Positions 44,351-56,671 of a stretch of DNA of 64,000 bases are shown piece after piece. Source of the DNA: Mesorhizobium sp. M9A.F.Ca.ET.002.03.1.2 (lineage in GTDB: Bacteria > Pseudomonadota > Alphaproteobacteria > Rhizobiales > Rhizobiaceae); the NCBI RefSeq assembly GCF_003952365.1, contig NZ_CP034443.1, forward strand, positions 1,915,001 to 1,979,000. Direction: 5' to 3'. Numbering within the stretch: position 1 is the stretch's first letter; each line of letters starts with the position of its first letter. The notes under the pieces were generated by a model. It made no database searches. It had not been told where the DNA came from and worked only from the letters and a program-made list of their open reading frames with translations. Both the position numbers and the translations under genes were made by a program.

Positions 44351-45850
44351 GTGTCCGACCCTGTTGTGTCGCCGGCCAAGACCACTTCGCCAAGTTCCGC
44401 AAAGGCGCCGCGCAAGCCTAGCCAGGCAGTGGTGATCGTGCATGGCATGGGTGAACAGCGGCCCATGGACACGCTGAGGGGATTTGTCCAGGCTGTTTGG
44501 AGCCATGACCCCGCCCGCGCGCCATTCTATGCCCATGTCGCCGATCCGGCCGACCCTGCCGGCGCAAAGATCAACCAGAGCTGGATCACGCCCGACAGCC
44601 GGACGAATTCGCACGAGCTTCGCCGGATCACCACCCCTTACGATGTCGATGGCCGCCGCACCGATTTCTACGAGCTTTACTGGGCCGATATCACGCAAGG
44701 CACGACGCGGGGTCGGCTCGCGGCCTGGGTGACAAATCTGCTCTGGCGCAAGCCCGCCGATATTCCGCGCGATGCCCGTGGGCTGTATGTCGCCACCCTT
44801 CTGGCCGTCATAGTAGTCCTGTGCGCGGCGCTCGTGCTGGCGACGTCGGCCTCGCAAGGATATATTTCCTGGACCACGGGCATGCTCGTCACGATCCTGG
44901 CCTCGTTCGTCATCTGGCTGGTGGACCGGTTTGGCCTTCCTTATTTCGGCGATGTGGCCGCCTATGTGCGTGCCGAAGCGGCAACGGTCGAGAAGCGCGC
45001 GCTTGTCCGTGAGCGGGGCCTGACGCTGCTGAAGCGTCTTATGATGGACGATGCCTACGACCGTATAGTGCTGGTGTCGCACAGCCTGGGATCAGTCATC
45101 GCCTATGATTTGCTGCAGATATTGTGGGCCGATTTCAGGCCTCGAAAGCTGGAAGCCGTCCGCGACAAGGCGAGGCTGAAAGCAATCCGCGCCATCGACA
45201 AGGCCTCGCTCAACGCCGATGGTTCTGCGTGGCCTGACCGTCTGGATGATTTTTCCGGATTCCGGCGCGCCCAATGGGAGCTCTATCGGCAGCTTCGCGC
45301 CAGGGACGCCGATCATCCGTTGCCGTGGAAGATCAGCGATTTCGTCACGCTTGGCAGCCCGCTGACCCATGCTGAATTTCTGGTGACGCATAATCTCGCC
45401 GAATTCGGGCGTGGCATCGCGGAGCGGCTGTTCTCGGCATGCCCGCCGGTCGCCGAAGGGGCGGCTGGCGGCAGCGTGCTTTATCAGGAAGGGCGCAGCC
45501 GTTCGGGCAAGCCGCAGCGGGCGGTGCATCATGGCGCGATGTTTGCCGCGACGCGCTGGACCAACATCTTCGACAGGGGCAATGGCTGGCTGACGGGCGA
45601 CCCGATCTCCGGACCGATGGCGGAAAATTTCGGCCCTGGCGTAGAGAACATCCAGGTCGAGCTGCGCGGTTCGCTTGGCCGCATCTTCACGCACACGCTC
45701 TACTGGTCGCTGACGGCGACTGGTGTCGAAGTCACCGCAGCCGCCGGCACGCCGCCGCGCTCGCATATCGGCGTGCTTCGCGACGCCGTCGACCTCGGCC
45801 GCAAGCTGGAGCCAAGCCAGGCGGCGCCGACGACAGGCCCCCAAGCATAG
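44351..45850 (+). CDS. Membrane-associated alpha/beta serine hydrolase, lipase-like
   Basis: This 499-aa protein has AVVIVHGMGEQRP (oxyanion region) and LVSHSLGSVIAYDLL with the nucleophile serine near residue 243. Two adjacent hydrophobic segments (about residues 142-200) suggest membrane anchoring between the two halves of the hydrolase. I chose GTG 44351 because GGAGG lies five bases upstream; ATG 44300 is the alternative, and starts before 44240 would translate the pnt terminator. It converges on gyrB. The substrate is unknown. Confidence 0.85.
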   Translation: MSDPVVSPAKTTSPSSAKAPRKPSQAVVIVHGMGEQRPMDTLRGFVQAVWSHDPARAPFYAHVADPADPAGAKINQSWITPDSRTNSHELRRITTPYDVDGRRTDFYELYWADITQGTTRGRLAAWVTNLLWRKPADIPRDARGLYVATLLAVIVVLCAALVLATSASQGYISWTTGMLVTILASFVIWLVDRFGLPYFGDVAAYVRAEAATVEKRALVRERGLTLLKRLMMDDAYDRIVLVSHSLGSVIAYDLLQILWADFRPRKLEAVRDKARLKAIRAIDKASLNADGSAWPDRLDDFSGFRRAQWELYRQLRARDADHPLPWKISDFVTLGSPLTHAEFLVTHNLAEFGRGIAERLFSACPPVAEGAAGGSVLYQEGRSRSGKPQRAVHHGAMFAATRWTNIFDRGNGWLTGDPISGPMAENFGPGVENIQVELRGSLGRIFTHTLYWSLTATGVEVTAAAGTPPRSHIGVLRDAVDLGRKLEPSQAAPTTGPQA

Positions 45851-45901
45851 AAACGACCCAAAGCGTAGAAACGAATTGGCGCGCCGGAGCACACCAACAC
45901 C

Positions 45902-50065
<4,164 letters not shown>

Positions 50066-50087
50066 CAAGCGCCTGATTTGGCAAGTA

Positions 50088-51062
50088 TCAGGCCGCCGTC
50101 TTGCGCTGGAACTGGCCCGCGGGGCGGTAGCTCCAGAGATAGCTCGGCAGGATGCTGCCGATCGACCGCGGCTGGATGCCGAGGCCGGCGAGTGTCCTGT
50201 TGTCCCTGGTGGCCGCGTCCGACACGATGTTGTGCGCGCGCAACTGCAGGACCTGATCCTTGGTCAGCAACGGATTGGGCAAAAGGCCGAGGATCGATGC
50301 CTGCACGTTGGCCAGCCACCACGGAACCGGCACCAGAAGCCGCTTGCGGTTGATGACGGCAAGCATTTCTTCCATGCATTCCTTGAAAGTGAACACCTTC
50401 GGTCCGCCGAGCTCGTAGATCTGGCCACCCTCGACCTTGCCCTCGACCGAGCGCGCCACCGCTTCGGCGACATCGCCGACATAGACCGGCTGGAATTTGG
50501 TTTGCCCGCCGCCGATCAGCGGCAGCACCGGCGAAAGGCGCGCCATGCCGGCGAAGCGGTTGAAGAAACTGTCCTCCGGTCCGAAAATGATCGATGGCCG
50601 GAAAATGACGGCATCCTCGATCGTCTCGAAAACCGCCTTTTCACCGAGCGCCTTGGTGCGCGCGTAGTCCGATTGCGCGTTCAGATCGGCGCCCAGTGCC
50701 GAGATATGGGTGAAGCCGGCATGAACGGCACGTGCGGCTTCGGCGATGGCGCGCGCACCGAACTCATGAACGGACGTGAATTTCTGGCGGCCGCCCTCAT
50801 GCAGGATGGCCACCAGATTGACGACATGGTCGGCGCCCTGCACGGCGCGGTCGACCGACCAGCGCACCCGAACGTTGGCCTGCACCGGCTGGATCTGGCC
50901 GACATTGCCGAGCGGCTGCAGATGGCCGGCGAGGTCGGGCCGGCGGCAGGCGACCCTGATGCGGTAGCCGCGCCTAGCCAACGCCCGCACGACGTGACGG
51001 CCGACAAAGCCGGAGCCGCCGAACACGACGACTAGCTTTGGGGTCTGCAGGATTTCGGTCAT
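50088..51062 (-). CDS. NDUFA9-like NAD(P)-binding protein (atypical SDR)
   Basis: This 324-aa atypical short-chain dehydrogenase is of the complex I NDUFA9 subunit family. Seen: VVVFGGSGFVGRHVVRALARRG (nucleotide-binding), VVNLVAILHEGGRQKF, YARTKALGEKAV and FRPSIIFGPEDSFFNRFA, the hallmark of this family. It may stabilise complex I or ubiquinone synthesis proteins, as in related alphaproteobacteria. It converges on the P450 gene, 22 bp apart. Confidence 0.92.
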   Translation of the reverse strand: MTEILQTPKLVVVFGGSGFVGRHVVRALARRGYRIRVACRRPDLAGHLQPLGNVGQIQPVQANVRVRWSVDRAVQGADHVVNLVAILHEGGRQKFTSVHEFGARAIAEAARAVHAGFTHISALGADLNAQSDYARTKALGEKAVFETIEDAVIFRPSIIFGPEDSFFNRFAGMARLSPVLPLIGGGQTKFQPVYVGDVAEAVARSVEGKVEGGQIYELGGPKVFTFKECMEEMLAVINRKRLLVPVPWWLANVQASILGLLPNPLLTKDQVLQLRAHNIVSDAATRDNRTLAGLGIQPRSIGSILPSYLWSYRPAGQFQRKTAA

Positions 51063-51181
51063 GGCTTGCTCCGGCGCAGTTTCCAGATTTACTGGGGCTT
51101 GGCTGAAGCCGTTTCTTTAATCCGTTTCGCGTCAAAGGCAAAGGGTGACGATAAGTCGCCGACTGCCTTATTGCGACCGCG

Positions 51182-51634
51182 TTAGAACGCTCTGCCGATG
51201 CGCGCGTCGACCGAATGGCGGTTGCCGCCGCGGATGACGAAGAAGAACAGGATCGCCGCCCACAGCAGCGATTTTTCGGCGCCCGAAAAGCCCTGGCCCA
51301 TGGTGATCCAGTGGAACCAGACCGTGACCAGAAGCACGAACATCCCGGCGAAGGCGGCTGGGCGGGTCAGCAGGCCGATGGCGATGAAAATGCCGCCGAA
51401 GAATTCGGTGCAGGCTAGCAGCAGCGACCAAAAGGCGCCGGGATAGAAGCCGAGGCCCTCGACCATCTCGGCGGCGCCGAAAGGATCGGTGATCTTACCC
51501 GAGCCGTGGATGGCGAGGAAGATGCCGGCCACGGCGCGCAGGACGGTTTCCGCTGTAGTGTTCAGCACCGAATAGAGGCCGCCAAGGGCTGGGACGAAAA
51601 GGCTTCTACTGGAATTGTCGGTGCTTGCGGACAT
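51182..51634 (-). CDS. DoxX-family membrane protein
   Basis: This 150-aa protein has four hydrophobic segments, with VLRAVAGIFLAIHGSGKITDPFGAAEMVEGLGFYPGAFW and FVLLVTVWFHW, typical of the DoxX family. I chose ATG 51634 (MSASTDNSS). The open frame begins at 51718. The role is unknown; relatives are linked to redox stress. It is on the minus strand, upstream of the NDUFA9-like gene by about 119 bp. Confidence 0.88.
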   Translation of the reverse strand: MSASTDNSSRSLFVPALGGLYSVLNTTAETVLRAVAGIFLAIHGSGKITDPFGAAEMVEGLGFYPGAFWSLLLACTEFFGGIFIAIGLLTRPAAFAGMFVLLVTVWFHWITMGQGFSGAEKSLLWAAILFFFVIRGGNRHSVDARIGRAF

Positions 51635-51745
51635 GGTGGCTCCCCTTTTGCTGCTCCGCGCAAACGCCTGACCAAGTCGATCAAAGTCAAATGAACAAAA
51701 GTTGACTGGAAAAGGCATATTCTGTTCGCTGTAGGCGAGACGCAG

Positions 51746-51769
51746 AAAACCCCGCCGAAGCGGGGTTTT
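51746..51769. terminator. Bidirectional terminator hairpin between doxX and the Ldh gene
   Basis: AAAACCCCGC-CGAA-GCGGGGTTTT is a perfect stem with flanking A and T tracts, so it can stop transcription in either direction. It is followed by a second small hairpin (CCCTG/CAGGG, 51780-51797). No annotated gene ends here, which suggests an unannotated transcript. Confidence 0.8.
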
Positions 51770-52007
51770 CCGGGCGACGCCCTGGTCGAAATCAGGGTCC
51801 GACGAGGCGGCCTGACCTGAGACGGTATCAGCACGGCGTCAAACGCCCGCCCCAGCCCTGGACACATTCGACCGGATGTCACCGGCCGGGCAAACCCCAC
51901 CCCGGCAGGCATTGGTCGCCGCAACGCGCAAAAAGGTTCAACAGGCGAGCGAGATAATCGCGCCGGCCACTCGTGGGCGGGTCGAAATCTGGAGGCTGAG
52001 AGCTAAC

Positions 52008-52107
52008 GTATGCCGCGCAAAAGTGCGCAGCGGTTTTGCGACAACGACATGCATAAAAACAGAAACTTAAAGCGCGTCGCATGAATCCAAACGCGACGCG
52101 CTTTAAG
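52008..52107. repeat. Composite RIME-like mosaic downstream of the Ldh gene
   Basis: The first module has CGCAAAA/TTTTGCG (52016-52040) between ATGCCGCGC and GACATGCAT. The second is a perfect 15-bp inverted repeat, CTTAAAGCGCGTCGC (52066-52080) and GCGACGCGCTTTAAG (52093-52107), around a 12-nt loop. It ends 8 bp from the stop codon of the Ldh gene and could serve as its terminator. Confidence 0.85.
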
Positions 52108-52114
52108 GGTAGGG

Positions 52115-53116
52115 TCACGAAGAATAGCGTTCGGCGAATTCGGAAATACGCTGCACCACGGCCTTGGGCGCTGTAATGCCGCGCGCCGCCGCCTTCTCCG
52201 CCGCTTCAGCTCGGGCGCGGCCGGGCACATGCACGCCGTAGCGCCGCCGCAAGCGGTCGAGCTGGTCCTTCATGCGTTTCTCGAAATCCGGATCAAGCAG
52301 CTTGGGCTCGATGGCCAGCACGAAGAGGCCGGTTCCCGGACTGTCCGGCCCGTCGGTGAACCATGGTGCATCGAGCGACCAGTTGGCGCCCGACAGGCCC
52401 GCCGCCAGCACTTCGACCATCAGCGCGATATTGGCGCCGCGCTGGCCGCCGAAGGCAAGCATCGCGCCCTTCATGGCGGCCGCTGGATCGGTGGTCGGGT
52501 TGCCGCTTGCGTCCAGCGCCCAGCCTTCCGGAATTTGCCTGCCGTCGTCGGCCGCCTTGCGGATGTTGACGAAAGCAGTGGCGCTCGACGACTGGTCGAT
52601 CACCAGCGGCGCTCCGTCGGCGGCGGGCGCGGCAAAGGACATCGGGTTGGTGCAGTAGACCGGCTTGACCGAGCCCGAGCCGGCAAGCACGGCTGGCCCG
52701 TTGGTCGCGGCGAAGGACACCAGCCCAAGTGCTGCCAGCCGCCCGGTAAAATAGCCGAGCGCCCCGCATGTATAGGCGTTCTTCTGCGAGAAGATGGCGA
52801 CGCCGAACAGGCGTGCCGCCTTGGCAAGATCGTCGATCGTGCGGTCGAAGCCGGTATGCGCCAGGCCGCCGCGCGCGTCGGAGAGATAGACCGCCAACGC
52901 TGGCCTGGTGATGACCGGCTCGGCCTTGCCGTCGATGCGGCCGGCCTCCAGCGCTTCGAGATAGTCGATAAAATGCGACAGCCCGACCGTGGACAGTCCT
53001 TCCGCCTCGGCAGCGACGATGGAGGCTGCGAGCGACTGCGCCGCTTCTTCATTGGCGCCTGCGCCGAGTGCCGCCATCCGGCACAGTCCTGTCGCCTGGT
53101 CGAGACTGAGTTGCAT
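52115..53116 (-). CDS. Ldh-family (malate/L-lactate dehydrogenase type) oxidoreductase
   Basis: This 333-aa NAD(P)-dependent oxidoreductase is in the family that includes ureidoglycolate, sulfolactate and delta1-piperideine/pyrroline-2-carboxylate reductases. Seen: GLSTVGLSHFIDYLEALE, the NAYTCGALGYFTGRLA region with the conserved glycines, the CTNPMSFAAP and GGQRGANIALMVEVLAAGLSG motifs. I chose ATG 53116 because sequence further upstream in the same frame belongs to the ABC permease in another frame. It is the last gene of an amino acid ABC operon, which favours a cyclic imino acid or 2-oxo acid substrate. Confidence 0.9.
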   Translation of the reverse strand: MQLSLDQATGLCRMAALGAGANEEAAQSLAASIVAAEAEGLSTVGLSHFIDYLEALEAGRIDGKAEPVITRPALAVYLSDARGGLAHTGFDRTIDDLAKAARLFGVAIFSQKNAYTCGALGYFTGRLAALGLVSFAATNGPAVLAGSGSVKPVYCTNPMSFAAPAADGAPLVIDQSSSATAFVNIRKAADDGRQIPEGWALDASGNPTTDPAAAMKGAMLAFGGQRGANIALMVEVLAAGLSGANWSLDAPWFTDGPDSPGTGLFVLAIEPKLLDPDFEKRMKDQLDRLRRRYGVHVPGRARAEAAEKAAARGITAPKAVVQRISEFAERYSS

Positions 53117-53151
53117 TTCGTAAGTCCTGACTTCGTGAAACTGTCCCGATA

Positions 53152-53961
53152 TCAGCCGAGCCGGTTCGGAATCCGCGCCTCGAGCCGGCGGAAGCCGAAG
53201 ACCAGGATACCGGTGATGGCCATATAGACCAACGCCAGAAGCAGCAAGGGTTCGTAGGTGACGAAGAGATCCTGGCGCACCCGCGAGGCTACGGCATAGA
53301 TGTCGACCATGGTTATGGTCGCCACCAGCGGTGTTGCCTTCAGCTGAAGGACGGTTTCGCCCGCCAGCGTCGGCAGCGCCCGGTGGATCGCCTGCGGCAG
53401 CCATATTCGCCTGAACATTTTCCAACGGCTCATGCCGAAAGCGCGGGCCGCCTCGAGTTGACCGCGCGGTACGCCGGCGAAGGCGCCACGCATCACTTCG
53501 CCTTCGTAGCCGGCATAGGAAATCGTCAGCGAAAGAACGGCGTAGGGCCATGCTTGCCTGAGAATGGGCCAGAGGAACGACTCGCGGATCCACGGAAATT
53601 GCGGAAACAGCGAACCGAGTCCGAAGTAGAGCAGCCAGAGCTGGAGCAGCAGCGGCGTGCCGCGAATAACCGTGCAGAACGCCTTGGCCGGAATGCCCAA
53701 GATCGGCGGGCCGATCACCTGCGCGAGGCCGAGGGGGATAGCGAGCGCGATGCCCAGAGCCGACGTTACCACCAGCAGCCATATGGTCCGCCATATGCCT
53801 TGCAAAGCCAGCGGCAGATAGGTGGGCAGCCAATCCCAGCGCATCAGGAAAATCGACGCCACGACGATAGCCAGTGCGATCAGGATCAGCGCTATCCGAT
53901 GTGGCTGCATCCAGAGCGAAGCCCGGGCGGCGGCGTGAATGACCGGGGTTTCGGCCGCCAT
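53152..53961 (-). CDS. Polar amino acid ABC transporter permease (HisM-like)
   Basis: This 269-aa inner-membrane permease has about five hydrophobic segments and the EAA-type loop GQLEAARAFGMSRWKMFRRIWLPQAI near the middle. It overlaps the HisQ-like permease by one base (TGATG). It pairs with it to form the channel for arginine/ornithine/opine-type substrates. Confidence 0.92.
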   Translation of the reverse strand: MAAETPVIHAAARASLWMQPHRIALILIALAIVVASIFLMRWDWLPTYLPLALQGIWRTIWLLVVTSALGIALAIPLGLAQVIGPPILGIPAKAFCTVIRGTPLLLQLWLLYFGLGSLFPQFPWIRESFLWPILRQAWPYAVLSLTISYAGYEGEVMRGAFAGVPRGQLEAARAFGMSRWKMFRRIWLPQAIHRALPTLAGETVLQLKATPLVATITMVDIYAVASRVRQDLFVTYEPLLLLALVYMAITGILVFGFRRLEARIPNRLG

Positions 53962-54674
53962 CAGTGCGCCCCCGCGATCGAAGGCATGCCGCGCCGCGCC
54001 CAGCGCTCAATGCGCCCGATGACAACGTTGGAGACGAGGGTCAGGACAAGATAGAGCGCGCCCGCCGCCATGAAGAAGGTGAAATACGCCTTCGTGGCGC
54101 CGGCCGCCGTCCGTGTGGTCTGTGTCAGTTCATTGACGCCGACGATTGCGAGAAGTGCGGTGTCCTTGGTGGCGATCAGCCACAGGTTCGCCAGTCCCGG
54201 GATGGCGAAGGGCAGCATCGCCGGTAGTGTGATACGCCTGAGAAGCAGGCCGGGGGGCATTCCATAAGCCCGCGCGGCTTCGATCTGGCCCTGCGGAATG
54301 CCGAGAATCGCGCCGCGCAAGACTTCGGTAGAGTAGGCGCCCTGCACCACCCCGAGTACGCCTATGCCGGCGACAACCCCGTTGATATCGATTGCGGCAT
54401 GGCCGAGCGCGGTGAGCACCTGGTTGATGAGGTCGGTACCAGCGAAATAAAGCAGCAGGATCAGCACCAGTTCGGGCACGGCGCGGACCGCGGTGGTATA
54501 GACTTCCAGCAGGTCACGGACCACTGGCCCGCCATAGAGCTTGCCGTAAGCGCCGCCGACGCCGATCACAAGACCGACTCCAAAGGAACCGAAAGCAATT
54601 CCGACGGAGTTTGCCAGCCCATGCAGAAGGCCGAGGCCTCTGCCGTTCGGCGGTTCGAAGGACAGCAATTCCAA
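53961..54674 (-). CDS. Polar amino acid ABC transporter permease (HisQ-like)
   Basis: This 237-aa permease has the EAA loop GQIEAARAYGMPPGLLLRRITLPAM and five hydrophobic segments. The start is uncertain. TTG 54674 has GGAG upstream and gives MELLSFEPP; a CTG at 54713 with GAGGGG upstream would add 13 residues; no ATG is in frame. It follows the binding protein after a 142-bp gap that holds a strong hairpin. Confidence 0.9.
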   Translation of the reverse strand: MELLSFEPPNGRGLGLLHGLANSVGIAFGSFGVGLVIGVGGAYGKLYGGPVVRDLLEVYTTAVRAVPELVLILLLYFAGTDLINQVLTALGHAAIDINGVVAGIGVLGVVQGAYSTEVLRGAILGIPQGQIEAARAYGMPPGLLLRRITLPAMLPFAIPGLANLWLIATKDTALLAIVGVNELTQTTRTAAGATKAYFTFFMAAGALYLVLTLVSNVVIGRIERWARRGMPSIAGAH

Positions 54675-54759
54675 CGAACTGGCTCCGAAGACCGTGACGA
54701 GAATGTCGCTCAGCTTATATCCCCTCGACTTCCGGGTTGAGGCGCCGATGGTGCATCAA

Positions 54760-54801
54760 GCCGGACATGCCACGTGGCGATGGCCGTAAGGCATGCCCGG
54801 C
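54760..54801 (-). terminator. Stem-loop after the binding-protein gene inside the ABC operon
   Basis: GCCGGACATGCC (54760-54771) and GGCATGCCCGGC (54790-54801) form a 12-bp stem with one mismatch on the minus strand. It lies 16 bp after the stop of the binding protein and upstream of the permeases. This placement is typical of hairpins that stabilise or partially terminate transcripts so the binding protein is made in excess. Confidence 0.65.
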
Positions 54802-54816
54802 TCGATGCCGCTGCCG

Positions 54817-55611
54817 TCAGTTGGACTGCGACTCGTCGCCGAAGATGTCGAAGTCGAAATACTTCTTGGTGATTTCGGCATACTTGCCATTGGCCCTGAT
54901 GGCCTTGATGGCGGCGTTGATCTTGTTCTTGATCTCGGTGTCGCCTTGGCGTACGCCGGCGCCGACGCCAGGCCCCAGTACTTCAAGGTCCGGCGCCACA
55001 TAACCTTTGAGGTCGCAGCACGCCTTGCCTTGATCCGACTTCAAAAATGCATCGAGCGCGATCGAATCGGCCTGCGTGGCATCGATCCGGCCGGCGGCGA
55101 GATCCTGATTTGCCTCGTCCTGCGTCTGGTATTCCTTGATCTCGGCAGCATCGGTGAAGTGCTTCTTGGCGTAGGCAGCGTGCACCGTTGAGGCCTGAAC
55201 GCCCATTGTCTTGTCTTTCAGCCCCTCTGGCGTCGCATCGAATTTCTGATCCTTGGCCCCGATCACCGCAGTCGGCGTGTTGTAGTATTTATCGGAAAAG
55301 TCGATTTCCTTCTTGCGTTCATCGGTAATGGACATCGAATTCATGATCGCGTCGATCTTCTTGGTCTTGAGCGCGGGGATGAGGCCGTCCCACGGGATCG
55401 GCGTCAATACGCAATCCAGCTTGGCTTCGCCGCAGATGGCATTGGCGATGTCGACTTCCCAGCCGCCCCAGTTGCCGGACGAATCCTGCGAGTAAAACGG
55501 CGGATAGGCTTCAGGCGAAAAACCGACCTTGATCTGCTCGGCGCTTGCCGAAAATGCGCCCGACAGCGCGATCAGCGTGGCCGCGAAGGCCGTTTTGAGA
55601 AAAGGTTTCAT
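54817..55611 (-). CDS. Polar amino acid ABC transporter substrate-binding protein
   Basis: This 264-aa periplasmic protein has a signal peptide (MKPFLKTAFAATLIALSGAFSASA). Seen: KVGFSPEAYPPFYSQDSSGNWGGWEVDIANAICGEA, SITDERKKEIDFSDKYYNTP and the C-terminal KYFDFDIFG. These match lysine/arginine/ornithine and octopine-type binding proteins. It follows the ATPase gene by about 55 bp. The ligand is likely basic or guanidino-bearing, as the neighbours suggest. Confidence 0.92.
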   Translation of the reverse strand: MKPFLKTAFAATLIALSGAFSASAEQIKVGFSPEAYPPFYSQDSSGNWGGWEVDIANAICGEAKLDCVLTPIPWDGLIPALKTKKIDAIMNSMSITDERKKEIDFSDKYYNTPTAVIGAKDQKFDATPEGLKDKTMGVQASTVHAAYAKKHFTDAAEIKEYQTQDEANQDLAAGRIDATQADSIALDAFLKSDQGKACCDLKGYVAPDLEVLGPGVGAGVRQGDTEIKNKINAAIKAIRANGKYAEITKKYFDFDIFGDESQSN

Positions 55612-55666
55612 TTTTCAGTTCTCCCAGTTTTTTGGTTTTGACGTTCCCGTCTGCTTTTCTCGCAAG

Positions 55667-56482
55667 TCATCCTACATTGCGCAGAAACTGCTTCAGCCTT
55701 TCGGATTTGGGTGCGCCGAAGATCTGCTCCGGCGGCCCTTCTTCCTCGACCAGCCCGTTGTAGAGGTAGACGACATGCGTCGCGACCTCGCGGGCGAATT
55801 TCATCTCGTGGGTGACCAGCACCATGGTGCGGCCTTCGCGCGCCAGATCGCCGATCACCTTCAGTACCTCGCCGACCAGCTCCGGGTCGAGCGCCGAGGT
55901 CGGTTCGTCGAACAGCATGACGCGCGGGTTGATGGCCAGCGCCCTTGCAATCGCGGCGCGTTGCTGCTGGCCGCCCGACAGATAGGCCGGATAGACGTCG
56001 CGCTTTTCGGCCAGGCCGACGCGCGCGAGCAGCTTTTCGGCCGTAGCGATAGCCGTCTCGCGCTTGACGCCAAGCACATGCATCGGAACCTCGATGACGT
56101 TCTCGATCAGCGTCATGTGGCTCCACAAATTGAAGTTCTGGAAGACCATGCCGAGCTTGGAGCGAATGCGCTCGATCTGCTTGCGGTCGGCGGGAACGGT
56201 GTGGCCGTGGGTGTCGGCCTTCATCCGGATCTCCTCGCCGTTGACGCGGATGATGCCGCTGGTCGGGTTCTCCAGGCAGTTGATACAGCGAAGCAGCGTC
56301 GACTTGCCCGAGCCGCTGCCGCCGATGATGGCGATGACCTCGCCGTCGCGCGCCGACAGCGAAACGCCCTTCAGCACATGCAGTTCGCCGAATTTCTTGT
56401 GCAGCTTCTCGACATGGATGGCTTCGGCGGCGCTGTCCTGAACCGTGTGCTTCAGTGCGGATGCGGCGCCCTGCGTCATCAC
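55667..56482 (-). CDS. Polar amino acid ABC transporter ATP-binding protein (HisP/OccP-like)
   Basis: This 271-aa ATPase has Walker A GGSGSGKST, the Q-loop MVFQNFNLWSHMT, the signature LSGGQQQR, Walker B VMLFDEPTSALDP and the H-loop VTHEM. The start is ATGATG 56482. It is the first gene of the minus-strand operon ATPase, binding protein, HisQ, HisM, Ldh. The divergent amidinohydrolase gene begins 189 bp away, so one control region serves both. Confidence 0.95.
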   Translation of the reverse strand: MMTQGAASALKHTVQDSAAEAIHVEKLHKKFGELHVLKGVSLSARDGEVIAIIGGSGSGKSTLLRCINCLENPTSGIIRVNGEEIRMKADTHGHTVPADRKQIERIRSKLGMVFQNFNLWSHMTLIENVIEVPMHVLGVKRETAIATAEKLLARVGLAEKRDVYPAYLSGGQQQRAAIARALAINPRVMLFDEPTSALDPELVGEVLKVIGDLAREGRTMVLVTHEMKFAREVATHVVYLYNGLVEEEGPPEQIFGAPKSERLKQFLRNVG

Positions 56483-56671
56483 CTTCTCGACGCTCCACGG
56501 AGCGGCCGAGCCCGTCGTTGCTGGAATTTTTTACCCATTACCCATCACTGGACAGCGTTTCCATTCTCAAGATGGACCGTTCCGCTTGCCTCCGTCAACC
56601 ATGGTTTTTGGACCATTGATCGCGGCTTGCCGAGTGGTTATTGGCATAAGGGGATGTTTCAGGAGAGTTTA

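Noticed and set aside
51876..52070. A 64-aa open frame in the doxX-Ldh gap
   Set aside because: There is no ribosome-binding site or family resemblance, and its end lies in a repeat element.
53117..54025. N-terminal extension of the Ldh gene to 636 aa
   Set aside because: The first 300 residues are an out-of-frame reading of the HisM-like permease. The Ldh family begins at MQLSLDQATG (53116).
56526..56545. Direct repeat TTACCCATTACCCAT in the divergent gap of the guanidino locus
   Set aside because: It is only two copies of seven bases, with no matching inverted partner. It may be a regulator site, but support is too thin for a feature.
55529..56671. N-terminal extension of the amidinohydrolase to 672 aa
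   Set aside because: It is antisense to the ABC ATPase and binding-protein genes. The GTG at 56672 has a good ribosome-binding site.
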